Part shown: in pieces, positions 35,130 to 46,905 of the stretch
Numbering within the stretch: position 1 is the first letter of the stretch
Layout of the letters: every line of letters begins with the position of its first letter
NCBI GenBank assembly: GCA_002105175.1
Contig: MCGE01000011.1
Coordinates: 310,001 to 374,000, forward strand
Source of the DNA: Absidia repens
Lineage: Eukaryota; Mucoromycota; Mucoromycetes; Mucorales; Cunninghamellaceae
Reading direction: 5' to 3'
Length of the DNA: 64,000 nucleotides
Made by a program: the position numbers and the translations under genes
Notes under the pieces: model-generated
Told to the model about the DNA's origin: nothing
The model's input: only the letters and a program-made list of their open reading frames with translations
Databases searched by the model: none

Positions 35130-35309
35130 CGTGAACGTTCTCATTTTGCTTGACACAGGTGAATCTTAGATGAACCAATTCCCTTTACGAGATATTAGAA
35201 GTAATAGTCTGAAGAAAAAGAAAAGTGTGAAGGTTGACTATAGTGGTCATGTCAAACTGAAACAAGAATCTTCGCTACTATTTTTTTTTTCTTAGACGCT
35301 ATATCAAGT
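33965..35309. other. Intergenic with long poly-T tract
   Basis: No gene is seen. It contains ATT and AT microsatellites near 34,089-34,110, TGTATG-rich stretches near 34,245, and the 53-nt T-run listed separately. Confidence 0.5.
35075..35127 (+). repeat. 53-nt poly-T tract
   Basis: A perfect T run lies 180 bp upstream of the NAA35 start codon. It is the second longest homopolymer in the window. Confidence 0.97.
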
Positions 35310-38225
35310 ATGAACATTACTGGCGCAAACGGCAAATGTGACCAGAGCGATCCGTCTTTCTTGACACCGCCATGGAAGGATATTACGACCTTTTTAGATC
35401 AAGCTACTCAAGGTAAACATACGAAATAATTCTTTTTAAAGATAGAATCATATGGACTAACTTTTTACGTGTTAAGATATGAAGGAAGGTGAACTGATAC
35501 ACTTGCAGTCCTTTACATTGTTTGACGCTATGAGTGCTATAGAAATAATGGATCCTCGGATGGATACTGGTATGGTGATAGAAACGGACCAAGCAAATAT
35601 CGACTATGATATCGAGCAAGCGTTGACTCCTCCGCAAACTCTTTGGATAATGGATCAATTATTGGCGTGCGAAGTAAGGCAATATTTCTTACAATATATA
35701 TATGTATCTATTTTAGTGCTAATGGTCACACACCCTTTTTTTTTTTTTTTTTTTTTTTTTTTACCATAGATGGCGTGGCTATCAGGGCACTCTCTGGCAC
35801 AAACTGTCTACACTTGTATCTATTTCCATCATGTACCTTCACTGAACAAGCAATTACCATCACTCGCTTCTATGGAACCAACAAGTGTGGAGCATCTTTT
35901 GCAAGTCGTGTTAGGGGCATATATTTTGGGTACTGTCAAGTGCTGCTATCACATTTGGAACGAAATGATTTCTGGCAATATTTATGAAGTAAGTGGATTC
36001 AATTTTTTTTAAAAAAGAGGAGGATCCGGGAGCGCTCTATTGACAAGGTACAGTCTAGTTGAACTCACTCCATTGTCACCTTTGGTGTTATTTTGGGTGT
36101 GGGCAATTGATATTGCGTTTTTTCTAGGAAGAAGACTTTACAACCAATCTCTTTGGACTCTCATTATATGAAGATATCCCGGATGTAGATGTGTTGAACA
36201 AAGTGGAAATGGCTTTACATATGCTTAAGATGTATATAGACTCCAATGAGTCGATAGGTAATAAAAAGGATAGAGCTAATATAAAATATGGAACAGGGTG
36301 AGTTTATCAGTAATACTGACCAGGACTCCCACCTTTTTTTTTCTTCTTATAGTATTATCGGCATTGTATAAACGTCTTTTGTTACGACAGCAAACTCTTA
36401 TGTATCTTAGACAGCTTCAATGCAGACACGTCGACGACGCTCTCTCAACACTGACAAAAGTGGGCGACTTACTGGATGATTCAATCACGAAAACCCCTGC
36501 TTCAATCTTTGGTACACTCAAACTTGGACAACCTGTCGCTGGTGCGTTCGATCCCAACATCAATCGAAAACTCACATCTCAAGCCCCGCCAAGAGCTGTC
36601 ACTTTACAATCTCATCAAGAATCTTATGAAGCATTTTTACAAATTGTCAGACGACTCGAATCAATTTGCACTATTACGAAAATATCTTCTGCATCATCAC
36701 TGATTGTAAGTTGAGAGAAAGAAAAAAAAAAAAAGATGAAAAAGGTAAAAGTAAGTGTGACATGCTAGTATTGATTGAATATGTTTCTGTTTGTTCTCAT
36801 AGAATTACTTTACCTATTTTGCTGGAAACAGGCCTTACCCCGATGCATTCTCAAGATCAAAATTAAATGTAAGTAGACAAGCGTATTTTATTAGTATTAT
36901 CATTATTGTTATTGCTACCAATAAGCAAAATTCTAATTTTCTGTTTTATAGTCATTGTTTTATTATAATGGCCGTATCTTTGGTACCTATCCTGTCACTG
37001 CGTTGGTTCAAGATTCCATATTTGACTATGTCCAACCTCCCATTGCTTGGTTCGAATTCGATGATACCAGTGACCCAAAACCACTTGCTGATGCTAAAGC
37101 GTCGCTTCAACGATTTTTGGATCAAACGGCTGCCATGGTAAAACTATAGAAGGGTGGAGGAGTGGCTGACAAAAAACCGAGCTTATACTAATATAATTTT
37201 GTTTTCCATTTCTGATGATTGCAGCCTTTGGTGTATTTCTTCAAGGTTCAATGTCACAACCGGGCAAGGCAACGGCGGATATTCTGCAAAGTACTTGGTG
37301 AATGGGAAGTTCTGCAAGATGAGGTATATGTCAACATATTATTCAAAAAACCGATTATCCGACACTTACCGATTTTCTTTTTTCTTTTTCTGTAATTGGT
37401 ATATACAGGCGCTCCACTTGGATAAGAAATTCTATGATGCGAATGTAAGTAGAGAGAAAGCGTGGGTCTAGGGCTGAATGCTGAGCTAATTGAGTGCTTT
37501 TATTTTTTTTTAGACTCTACTTTATGGGCGAAGACCGGACGAACAAACAATGGCAAGTATTAGAAGTAGGAGTTACTGTTGGAGATGTATGATACATTTG
37601 ACTTACATCAAGCATTCTTATTTTTCTTTCTTTCTCTTCATTTTTTTGGTATCTAGACGTGGCAAAACACATACCACTTTTCTCTTTGGGCATACAACAT
37701 GAAAATGAAAATGATGGAACAAATATTACTCCTTGGATTCGAACTGGATTTATATGGTGAAACCGAGTACACAACCATTTACTGGTATTATTGGTATTTG
37801 CAATCGGTATTGGAAAAATGCTACGAACAGCAGGAAGGCAACAATGGTAACAACCGGGTGGCACGCTCACATTACACACAACAGTTGAATAGCGCGAAAA
37901 AGGAGATGGCTATTGGCACTTTCAAGTTACTACTGGCTGCGAAAAAGGAAAATCGATGGCCGCCACAACAAGACAAAGAACTTCGATTCGACGATCCGGA
38001 AACACGATTCAACCATCGCCTGAAACCATTCACCAAGATTGCCTCACCGCCCTTCCAAGGATTTGATCGGTTCCAGCAAGATTCTTCAACAGATCACCTT
38101 CACATTTCAACCCTTTTAAACGCTGCAGAGAATGACTTTATCATGGCAAAAGGGCGTCTGGAGGTGCTTACACAGGAATCAGTGGAAGTGTCCAAACTTG
38201 AATTATGTTACGATGCATCCCGAAA

Positions 38226-38260
<35 letters not shown>

Positions 38261-38480
38261 GGGGCAGGGGACAGGATTTGGCGATGCGAAACGTCGACGA
38301 ATGTACTAACTCCCGAGTTTTCATTTTCTTTTTTAGACCTTGCTGTCCATGGTTAAGATATGTGCTGCCAACAGTGATACCATTCAACAATTATTAAAAC
38401 TGGACAATGGATCTGCAACAAAGGTGACACTGACATTCGAAGAGCATCCATGGTGGCCTGTTATGCAATTGGAAAAATGA
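35310..38480 (+). CDS. NAA35: NatC N-terminal acetyltransferase auxiliary subunit NAA35 (Mak10), with one phase break
   Basis: Twelve exons: 35310-35412, 35477-35673, 35770-35988, 36128-36257, 36353-36705, 36803-36868, 36952-37137, 37225-37323, 37409-37444, 37514-37586, 37657-38226, 38337-38480. The family is clear: GELIHLQSFTLFDAMSAIEI with MDPRMDTGM, LLRQQTLMYLRQLQCR, then LLLGFELDLYGETEYTTIYW, and a final HPWWPV..LE. It anchors the NatC complex to the ribosome and helps acetylate Met-hydrophobic N-termini. All exons fit except exon 10 (73 nt), which leaves the total at 2176 nt, one above a multiple of three. The reading frame is good up to the A-run at 37,427-37,429 and again from about 37,515. 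One extra base in that interval, or an unrecognised splice, is needed. Length without the break is about 724 residues, equal to animal NAA35. Confidence 0.93.
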
Positions 38481-39269
38481 AAAAAAATGCCATGGTTGTT
38501 ATTAGTTCGATGATGCTGGATCAAATGTTAGTATTAGATATTGACATACAGTGGTAGTTGTATTATATATATGTTGTGTATTGAAATAAAATCGTCTTTG
38601 GGTTTTGTGATATTAATATGACTGCAGTTGTAATTATATGTCTTTTACAAGTTGAAATAAAATAGGCTTATTTCTTACGGAATATGATGTGTCTTGATGA
38701 ATGTGTGTAGAGTATGATTATTTCAATGTGTATGTGGGTAAAAGATGGCTGAATCATTTGATATGGGTAGTTTTTGGTTGGATTGATGTGAGATGACTGT
38801 TAGATTTAGAGGGTAATTTGATGGAAATGCGTCCTTTTTATGCGAGGCAATATGATGTACCTGAATGAATAATTAATCAAGTCAACACATTGTATATAGT
38901 ACTATGAGACCGTTGAGACATTGTATTTTATGCATGTTTACAAAAAATCATTTTTTATTTGTGGTATTGAAGATTTGTATGATATATATATATATATATA
39001 TATATTAAGCTAAACATAATAAACTAAACTACTAAGAGACAAGTAAAGCAGATCTTAGCAGTATCACGCCAGGACGCTAAAGAGAGGCAATAAAAAGCCA
39101 TCATCACTGTTGCCAAAATTAAAGCACCATTGAATGGAAGAAGTGGAATTGACAATTGGTGGATATAATATCAAACCAAACCAAACCAAAAAAAAAAAAA
39201 AAAAAAAAAAAAAGGAATAGTGTATCCGTAAAACATGAAGTGTTGTTTTATGATGGGTAATAAGGGTAA

Positions 39270-39300
<31 letters not shown>

Positions 39301-39477
39301 GTTTTTAACTACAGTGGAGGACTTTTTTGGGGATGTTGTTTTGTTTTGATTTTGCATAAAGTACACTATAATAATATGGAATAATAATAATAATAATAAT
39401 AATAACAATAAAACGAAGAGGGGGTGGGGAAGGAATATATATATACACTAAACAAAAGGTGAGAAGGCAGGACTAAG
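38481..39477. other. Convergent intergenic region
   Basis: It lies between the 3' ends of NAA35 and the PHD gene. It contains TA runs at about 38,982-39,005 and 39,276-39,300, a poly-A of about 24 at 39,189-39,213, and AAT microsatellites near 39,380-39,405. Nothing gene-like is seen. Confidence 0.5.
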
Positions 39478-41927
39478 CTATTGAATCGGACTCCAGAATG
39501 GCCCGGCATCAAAAGAGAACTGAGATAAATCATGCGAGCAAATGGCAGAAGGCGGATCCGAGCGAGTCGTAGTAGTAGCCAAAAGCGGCACGCGCGTAAG
39601 CTGAGAATAGTGGTGATGATCCTGACTATCATTGGTATCCTCTTCCTCTTGTTCTCCTATCATCATCGTTCCCACTGGATTGAATTTCTGTTGCTGCTGC
39701 TGGTCACCCCATAGAAAGACGTCCGAGGCATGAGGAGTAAAACATTGTTGTCGAGTAGAAGATTGCAGCGATTCCAAATACGCAAGGCGGGAAAGCCAAA
39801 GTAAACTTTCTTGATCCAGGCATGCAGAGGTAGCTGTAGTGGAAAGCATCCCTTGTTCGGCATCCGTGGTTGTGTTGTTGTTGTTGTCGGTCATCACTTG
39901 CATATAACTATCATCATGTCCAAAGTGTTCGTCTGGTGGTGTACTTGCTTCGCATGGACTGTCCGTATCACTTCCAGCATGGCTAGGAGATAATGTCAGT
40001 GAGGGAGTGGTGTTGATGGAAGAAAGAGATCCCCGTGTAGATGTCGATGCTGCTGTATCCTGCGAATTGTCATCGTCGTCGTCCTCATCATCATCACCAT
40101 GGATGGAAGATCGTTGTCGTCGGTGATAAAACTGATAACGATCGCTACATTCCCAATCCGATTCTGTTGTATCAGAGTCCACTGCCATCTCCTCGTCCGC
40201 ATCAGTGTCATGGTCGTCAGCGTTGGTTGAATTTCCTCTAGCGGACGTCGTAGGTTTCCGATGATTATTCAGTTTTTGTACAAGTACGTTGCCAGTCGAA
40301 GTTGTCATTGTAGTGGAGATCGATGAATGGATTGTCATTTTCGGGATCATCCATGTCCTAAGGTGCTGTTGTTCGTCCGTATTATCATCACTGTCCGAAG
40401 AAGAAGAGCAAAAGGAGGAAGTATCGCCTTGTGCCGAATACAACATGGGTCGTCGAGAATGGTGTAACCGTCGTCTTTTTTCTTTTTGATGATGTTCAAT
40501 TCGTTGTTGAGAGCGGTGGTGACGATGAAGCGGATTCTTATTACCTTGTGAATGTTTTCTATCAGACCCACGACGGTAAGACACGTTTTTCCGCTTATTG
40601 TTCCACTTGTTGCTGGAGGTAGTAGTAGCTGCTTCAGGGGCGGTATTGCACCTATTTGCCAAACGTTGTGATTTCAATTGAGCTGCAAATCTCCAAGTAA
40701 TGGCGCTTGTAAGATGTTGACCAGGACCCAAGGAAATCGAGCAAGAAGGGCACCGGAATGTTTCATCTAAAGCATCTTCATTCAAAGCCAAGCATTCCAA
40801 GTGGAGCCAGCATGCACAGTCGTCACATTGTACCATGGAGCCAAATTCTTCATTCGGAGTAGCACAAATACATCGAATCACAGCTGCTGCCGAGCCTGCT
40901 GAGGTTGCATGTTCTTTTTTGCTCTTGTTGCTGATCATCGTTGTTTTGAGGGATGTCCATCTTGATTTCCGTTGATGCTTCAATCGTAATCTTTCCGACT
41001 TTTTGAATCGCCTTTCTTCTTCTTCCATTTTCAAGGCAACAGCAACTGAGGTGGATTTAATAGGTCGGCTAGTGCGTCTTTGAGGGGTCACTGGTTTGGT
41101 TGATGATGCAGTTGAAGGCAGGGAACCTAGACAGAATAAAATACAGAGTTCGTTAGCATGCAGCGTTTTTTCTCTTCTGAGAATAAAAATAAAAAATAAA
41201 GGCATTACCTGATAGCTTTTCAGAGTCCAATTTTGAAGTGGAACGATGGGTGATGGATTCAATCAAAGCAGCACCTGAAGAAGCCAAAGATTGAGGAAGA
41301 TGGTTTTGCTGTGTTTCAATTGATAACTGATAAGAATCATCTGATGCAGTTGCTGTTGGTGAAGAGTTCGCTAAATCCATATCCATAATAACACCGGTTT
41401 CTTCTTGCACAAAGGTAACATATTGTTTCAATAAAGCACCGTTTTTCAACATTGGTGAAGAAGAAACATTTTTTTGATGCTGACCAGGTTGTTGTTTTTG
41501 TTGTTGCAGATCACAAAGAGAGGAAGGCGTAGTTGTAACAGTACCAGTGGCAGCTGATGGTGACACAATAGAAGTTAATAGAGTGTTATGTCTGTTCCCG
41601 TTCCACACCATAGTATTGACAGCCGCTTTCATGCGCAATTTCATAGTATTGGCAATAGACAAAACATGCGGAGATACCAAGGAAGAAGAGGTAGTAGTGG
41701 TGGTAGCTGATGGAGATGTCAAAGATTGTTGTAAAACCGAAACTCTTCTTGGTAATGTAGTAGGCAGCTTGAATACAGGCTTATTGACTATCGATACAGT
41801 ACGGTCTACTTTGTGGTGGCTAGCATTACAAAATCGTTATGGTAAGTGCATCGTCGGACAAAATAAATCATTCCTATGACTTTCCCTGGTTTTCATAATA
41901 AAGTACACATTACCTTGATGTCTTCAT
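39478..41927 (-). CDS. PHD-finger chromatin protein, large and disordered
   Basis: Three exons (41927-41914, 41819-41209, 41126-39478) total 2274 nt, 757 residues. The first coding exon is only 14 nt (ATG plus three codons and two bases). It was chosen because the downstream frame has no ATG near its open start and a GTAATG donor lines up in phase. One PHD finger occupies residues 294-337 with the full Cys4-His-Cys3 set: C294, C296, C309, C312, H317, C320, C334, C337. Its layout (CIC.., MVQCDDC, WLHLEC) is like the Set3/MLL5 type that reads lysine-methylated histone H3. A basic segment precedes it and the rest is low-complexity, with acidic runs near residue 555 and a conserved-looking SQFSFDAGPFWSPIQ end. 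No catalytic domain is seen. Confidence 0.88.
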
Positions 41928-43018
41928 TTCACAATCGATAACTGGATTCAAGGGATTTCACAAAAAGAGATTCAATAGAAGCAAGATGTTTCAGCAAGAA
42001 AGATGAGGGATGTTTTAATATATATCCTTTTCTTGATAAAACTGAGGGGGGAAAAGGAGTTCAAAAAAAAAAAAAAGACAAAGGGGAAGAAGAGGGAAAA
42101 AATGATCAAGGGCGTGAGTTTAATATAAGCACAAAAAAAAAAAAAAAAAAAAAAAGGAAAGAAAGCAGTGACAGTCAAAGAAACAATTTTTTAACAACTG
42201 GCAGGTTAAACTGATTTTGGGTAACCGTTGAACTCTCTTTTTTACTCACACAATAACAAATGGGACATACAGTATAAACAATAAGGGGTAAGCACTTTTG
42301 ATATATTAGACAGTTGCAGCTACACAAAATAGCCCAAATACACACACACAGCAGACACACGCTTCCCTCTTTATTCAAAAACCTTCTTTTTTTGTGCAAT
42401 CGTTTTTAAATTACCGCCCAATTCTTCGATCCGTTTTTTCAACAGTGGGTCTCATTATATGATAAAAAAAACCAAAGAAAACCAGCATATTTCACAGTGA
42501 ATGGCACTAATGAAAAGTAAGTAGAGTTGTCCAATTCACTTATAAGATACATCAAGTGACGTCAAGTTTCATTTGATATGCCTTGTCGTTATTTTTTTTT
42601 TCTCTCTTTGAATAAATAATAAATAAACAAGATATAGGAATTAGTGTAAAAAGTTAGGTCAGGAAAATCTAAACGTTAGTGAAGTGACTAAAAAAGAACT
42701 CGGGAATGATGGGTATGTTATTGAAAAAAAAAGCAGCATATGAACCCCCTGCTTTTTATTTTATTTTGCACACACATACACACACATGTATATATAATAC
42801 ACAACAACATATTCGCTAACATCACCAACCATTTCGATGACAAGTTTTTCCTTTTTTTTGGCCATTTTATTTTATTTTCTCTCCATCGCCATGCTCCGTG
42901 CTGTATCACCCTGGAGTCATTGCTACAAGCTAGCCGGTTGCTAGCCGAAGAATGGTTGTACAGGCAAGCGCATGAGTCTAGGATTTAGTCGAACTGGTCT
43001 AACCTCACCCTGATGCTC

Positions 43019-43035
43019 TTCAGCCATTGGCTGAA
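43019..43035 (+). promoter_or_regulatory. 17-bp palindrome TTCAGCCATTGGCTGAA containing a reversed CCAAT box
   Basis: The sequence is an inverted repeat of eight bases around one central T. It lies 151 bp upstream of the peroxidase start. ATTGG is CCAAT on the other strand. An octamer GCTAGCCG occurs twice 80-90 bp further upstream (42,930-42,937 and 42,940-42,947). It is a candidate regulatory site only. Confidence 0.35.
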
Positions 43036-43112
43036 ATTAGATGCATGAATCTCACCCAACGCCCAATTCGCCACTTGAACAAATAGATTTTACACTCCGC
43101 CTTACCATTTGC

Positions 43113-43120
43113 TATTTAAA
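43113..43120 (+). promoter_or_regulatory. TATA-like element TATTTAAA
   Basis: It lies 66-73 bp before the peroxidase ATG at 43,186, within the usual fungal range, and is followed by a pyrimidine-rich leader. Confidence 0.4.
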
Positions 43121-43185
43121 ATTTTTTCGATCCTTTTTTTTTTCTTTCTTCCAACCAACCCTTTTATTCTTTATTATACCACCAA

Positions 43186-44189
43186 ATGGACACAAAACCT
43201 CCACAAACATCAGAACAGGCACCAGTATGTACATGCGGTGCTGTGAAGCCAAAATCGAACAAGGCTAAAAAGTGGCTGAAGTACGTCGTTGTCATATTGT
43301 CTCTCTCTGCCGTCTACTTCATCACCAAAAAGCCATCCCAACGACTCACCATGACCCATGAAGAATGGGATATTTTTATCAAGGATCACCCATACGAAGC
43401 TCCTGCTGCGGATGCTTTCCGCTCTCCGTGTCCCTTCCTCAACACATTTGCCAATCACGGCATCCTTCCACGATCAGGCAACGCTACCTATGATGATTAT
43501 TACCGTGCAATGACCATAGCAGGCACCACGCCTTCTGTTACCAAATCCTTTTTGAATAGTGTATTTTACGCCTACAAGGAAATCAACCCTTCTGAATCTA
43601 TCTGGTCGGATTTACACAAAGCCCCTTACGTCACCTTCCAGCACATTGGGCAGCACAACATATTGGAACATGACATCTCCCTCACACGACTGGATGCAGC
43701 CCAGGAACCTGACTTTACCATCCCCAATGCGGAAAGGATCCAATCTATTATTGATACGGCGGATAAGAGTACGTCAATGGTAGGCGAAAAGCAACTAAGT
43801 GACTTTAGACGGGGAAAATGGAATGAGGCAGCGGCAAGACCAAGGTCTACATATCATTTTGGACTCTTCTTCCAGGCAAGTCACAGAGATTAGCAGACAG
43901 GAATACATTAATATCATATGACTAGCGTTATTATTTTTATTATTGATATTATTATTACTATTATTATTATTATTATTTAAAAAAATAGTTTACTAGTGCG
44001 ATGGAATGCGTCCTGCTATTGGATTATCTTGGTCATGATCATCAAATCTCGGTGGATCACTTGGAAAGCTTTACACTGAAAGAGAGAATTCCCGACGATT
44101 GGTACCCTTTGGAGCAACCTTTGACAACGATGAACCTCATCAAGCGTACTCGTAGCTGCTTTATGTCTGTCCGCAAAAGCAAGGCGTGA
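43186..44189 (+). CDS. Membrane-anchored haem-thiolate (chloroperoxidase-like) peroxidase
   Basis: Two exons, 43186-43875 and 43989-44189, total 891 nt and give 296 residues. The chloroperoxidase/unspecific peroxygenase family is shown by the haem-ligand motif SPCPFLNTFANHGILPRSG, with Cys82 as the thiolate ligand. The acid-base region EHDISLTRLD (Glu161, His162, Asp163) and a C-terminal IPDDWYP follow. Such enzymes use hydrogen peroxide to oxidise or halogenate organic substrates and are usually secreted. Here a hydrophobic segment at about 31-47 (LKYVVVILSLSAVYFI) after a basic stretch looks like a signal anchor, so the catalytic domain would face the lumen or outside. The intron begins GCAAGT, not GTAAGT. 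Without removing it, translation would stop five codons later. The join in phase restores the family C-terminus, so the rare GC-AG intron is well supported. Confidence 0.88.
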
Positions 44190-45264
44190 TACTCTCTGAT
44201 GATATGAACTGTGGTCCTCCTCTCTCACTCTCCCTCACTTTAGTAAAGATATTATATGATACCACTTTTTTATTATTATGGTTTTTTTTTTTTTGCCGTA
44301 ACAGTACGTTGGGCGTTTTTTATGTGATTTGATTTGTTGCTGCATGACGGGACAATAAATATTGAACAATGATGAAACACAATTATTATGGACTTCTTTT
44401 TTATTTTTTTGTCTTTTTGTCTCCCTATTTAGTTTAGATCAGATGTTTGACTTTTTTTTTTGGATGCATGTAAAAGCTTTAAGTAAAATAGAAGGCATTT
44501 TCAAATCCTTGTGGTTCCTGATTTTTGGCATCGGAGCTGAGGATTACTGCCGCTTTGTTATTTATTTTAATCGTCCATGTAGAAACCGTCACTTACTTAC
44601 GGTACCGTTCAGTTTTATTGCGCTCATCGCTTATTCATGTGTCGTTTTTCATTCAAAAATTGTCTTTTACCCCTCTATTTAAAAACTCAGTACAGTACAG
44701 TACAGTAGAAGAAGCACTGAGCACAATGGTTGATCGATGTTACCTCATACCTAGTTCTTTTTTTTTTTTTTTGTACCTATAACTCTTTTTTTTTTCCTAC
44801 ATGAACATGAACAAGCACTGTACAGTGGGGAGATACTCATTTGACACGACAAACTCAGTGCATGATAGATTATGTAAAAGCAAAATGCCAAGACATATTT
44901 TATATTGAATAGTATTAAACATAATCGATGACAACAAAACTGAACTGTCCTACTGATAATATAATACAAGAAAATAAGGTGGTGTTGATGAAAATGGAAT
45001 GTGTGGAGTGAGTTTATTATTTTGTATAATAGCTATAACGTAAAATAAATTAGTGTTATCAAATAGGGCAAATTATTCTTCGGTGAGTGACATACTATTC
45101 TACAGCGAAGAGGTAAACTAAACTAGGCTGAATTATTTAATCTTGACAGCAAATAAATCAAAAGAAGAGAACAAATGTGTATCCAGCGCTGAATGATGGT
45201 GAGTAATGTCACGGTAAGGTAATGGTGATGATGTACCATGGCGTTGATGGCTATTAAAAAAAAA

Positions 45265-45840
45265 TCACCTAAGAGCGAAGTTCAAATCCCGCCCACGTGG
45301 ATTTTTATTTACTCCCATATTCCTTTTTTTCTTTCTCTTCTTTTAACCTTCTTTTTTTCTTCACCATTCAACTTCCATGAGGTTATATTGGACTTAGATT
45401 AGTGTAGGGATCAGTTTAGAAGGGGGTTTAGCTCAGGGATTACAAGAGGCATGGGGAAACCCTTTCATTTTGGATTCAGGATTTAGAACCATCCATTAGG
45501 TGGTTTTTTGGTGCCTTCATTAGCTTAGCTTAGTATTCGTTTATCGATAGTTTGTATCTACATCTAAATAAAATATGTCTATTTCTACTTGCTTCAATGA
45601 AAAAAGAGCCCCCGACTGTCTTTCTCATGTCTTGCACGAGATGACTTTTTTACCATCGTTCCTTTAGATTGGTGTTGACCATTCGGCAATCCCCACATTC
45701 CTAATACTTCCTTCAATTGACCTTTCCATTGCGTCCATTGTTACAATGAACCCACTCTTGTAGTTTTAGCTTCTATCTATCATTCAATAAACTATGCCAC
45801 TTTATTTATCATCCCCTGACCCTTTTGATGGTGAAAAATT
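45265..45840 (+). repeat. Dispersed repeat family, copy 7 (near full length)
   Basis: The left end has AAGTTCAAATCCCGCCCACG at 45,279-45,298, close to a tRNA B box and T-arm. Then follow a T-rich tract, TTTAGCTCAGGGATTACAAG, the CATGGGGAAACCC core, TAAATAAAATATGTC and a TTCAATAAACTATGCC end. It matches 14,640-15,260 in order and orientation. Confidence 0.85.
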
Positions 45841-46145
45841 GCTGCTATTGTATTTACTTTTATGAATGCATCATTAAAATTACTTTCTAGTTCCCTATCC
45901 CGCCCTACCATTGATATTAACCAATCTAGGCTATGTCACAGCGTAACGTCCACTACAGTACAACCTTACAACATTCAGTGTCACACCAATGGTAATAAAT
46001 TCCATAGAAGCAGAAAACGGCTTTAATGGATATGACTACTTGCCTTATTTTTCTGCCAGTAACACTGCGTGGCATACGTAGTCCATCCATGAATAGCAAA
46101 GTTAGAATCCGTTACTTATCCCTTTACCCCTTTTTCCCCTCCTCC

Positions 46146-46146
<1 letters not shown>

Positions 46147-46204
<58 letters not shown>
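46147..46204 (+). repeat. 58-nt poly-T tract
   Basis: This is the longest homopolymer in the window. It lies in the gene-poor block and generates spurious poly-Lys frames on the minus strand. Confidence 0.97.
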
Positions 46205-46205
<1 letters not shown>

Positions 46206-46797
46206 ACTGATTGGCCAACAATAAAGTAAGTGTATTTGATTGAAACCTTTTGTGAATATGTATAATGAAAAATTGGCCAATGCATCACATATTGACGTTT
46301 CATTGCGCAGGTCACCAAGCCCTTCCCCCTCCCTCAAAAAAAAAAATCCCTGTCTGAACCTTATGCCTCGTATATCCCCAACCATGAAAACAGCTCCCTA
46401 TCATTTATCCCTTTCCTCCCCTTTCTCTCTCTCCCGTGCCACCAACCACCCAAAAAAAAACAAAAAAACAAAACACGCACATGTGATCATTTTGTTGATC
46501 CACGCACCAAAATTTGTAAATAATAATAATAATAATAAAATAACCATTACTACTCAAATCATAATACGTATTGGCAAAGCACCGCCGGGAAATTGAAAGA
46601 ACGATTGATAATGAGGTCATAAGTAGTTAGTAACAGTTTTGCTAAATTAACTATTCGATTTAGTATGATATTACTTGATATACAGTACAGTATTTAAACT
46701 TGAAATTGAGACGAAGTCAATTTTTTTTTTTGGACATCGTAAATCGAAGTGGGAAAGTTATATTAGGCCCTGGTAACGTAGAGGACAAATATAAAGA

Positions 46798-46905
46798 GAC
46801 TTTTGCTGTGTATTCTCTTACTTTGGATGTTTTTACTGTGAATGCTTTCACTTTTGATACTTTTATAGTAGATCTTTCTGCTATTGAGACTCTTATATTG
46901 GATGG
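46798..46905 (+). repeat. Decayed 15-nt tandem repeat, about seven units
   Basis: Units such as CTCTTACTTTGGATG, TTTTTACTGTGAATG and CTTTCACTTTTGATA follow each other at a strict 15-nt spacing. In one frame they read as five-residue units of the type LTLDV-FTVNA-FTFDT. The small frame around them (46,700-46,930) has no other sign of being a gene. Confidence 0.6.

Larger units (their letters stand above)
41928..43185. other. Intergenic, shared upstream region of PHD and peroxidase genes
   Basis: No exon is seen. The PHD gene and the peroxidase gene diverge from here. It carries poly-A tracts near 42,063-42,075 and 42,133-42,153, a CACACA tract near 42,770-42,785, and the palindrome and TATA-like element listed separately. 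Confidence 0.45.

Noticed and set aside
34560..35153. Small frames upstream of NAA35
   Set aside because: They consist of T-run-derived Phe stretches and A/T-rich sequence without splice sites that extend them.
45279..45298. A genuine tRNA gene at the left end of the repeat copy
   Set aside because: Only a B-box/T-arm-like segment is present; the stem pairs and acceptor are missing, so it is treated as part of a repeat.
46116..46385. Minus-strand frame with a long poly-Lys run
   Set aside because: It exists only because of the 58-nt T tract; no domain, splice support or balanced composition.
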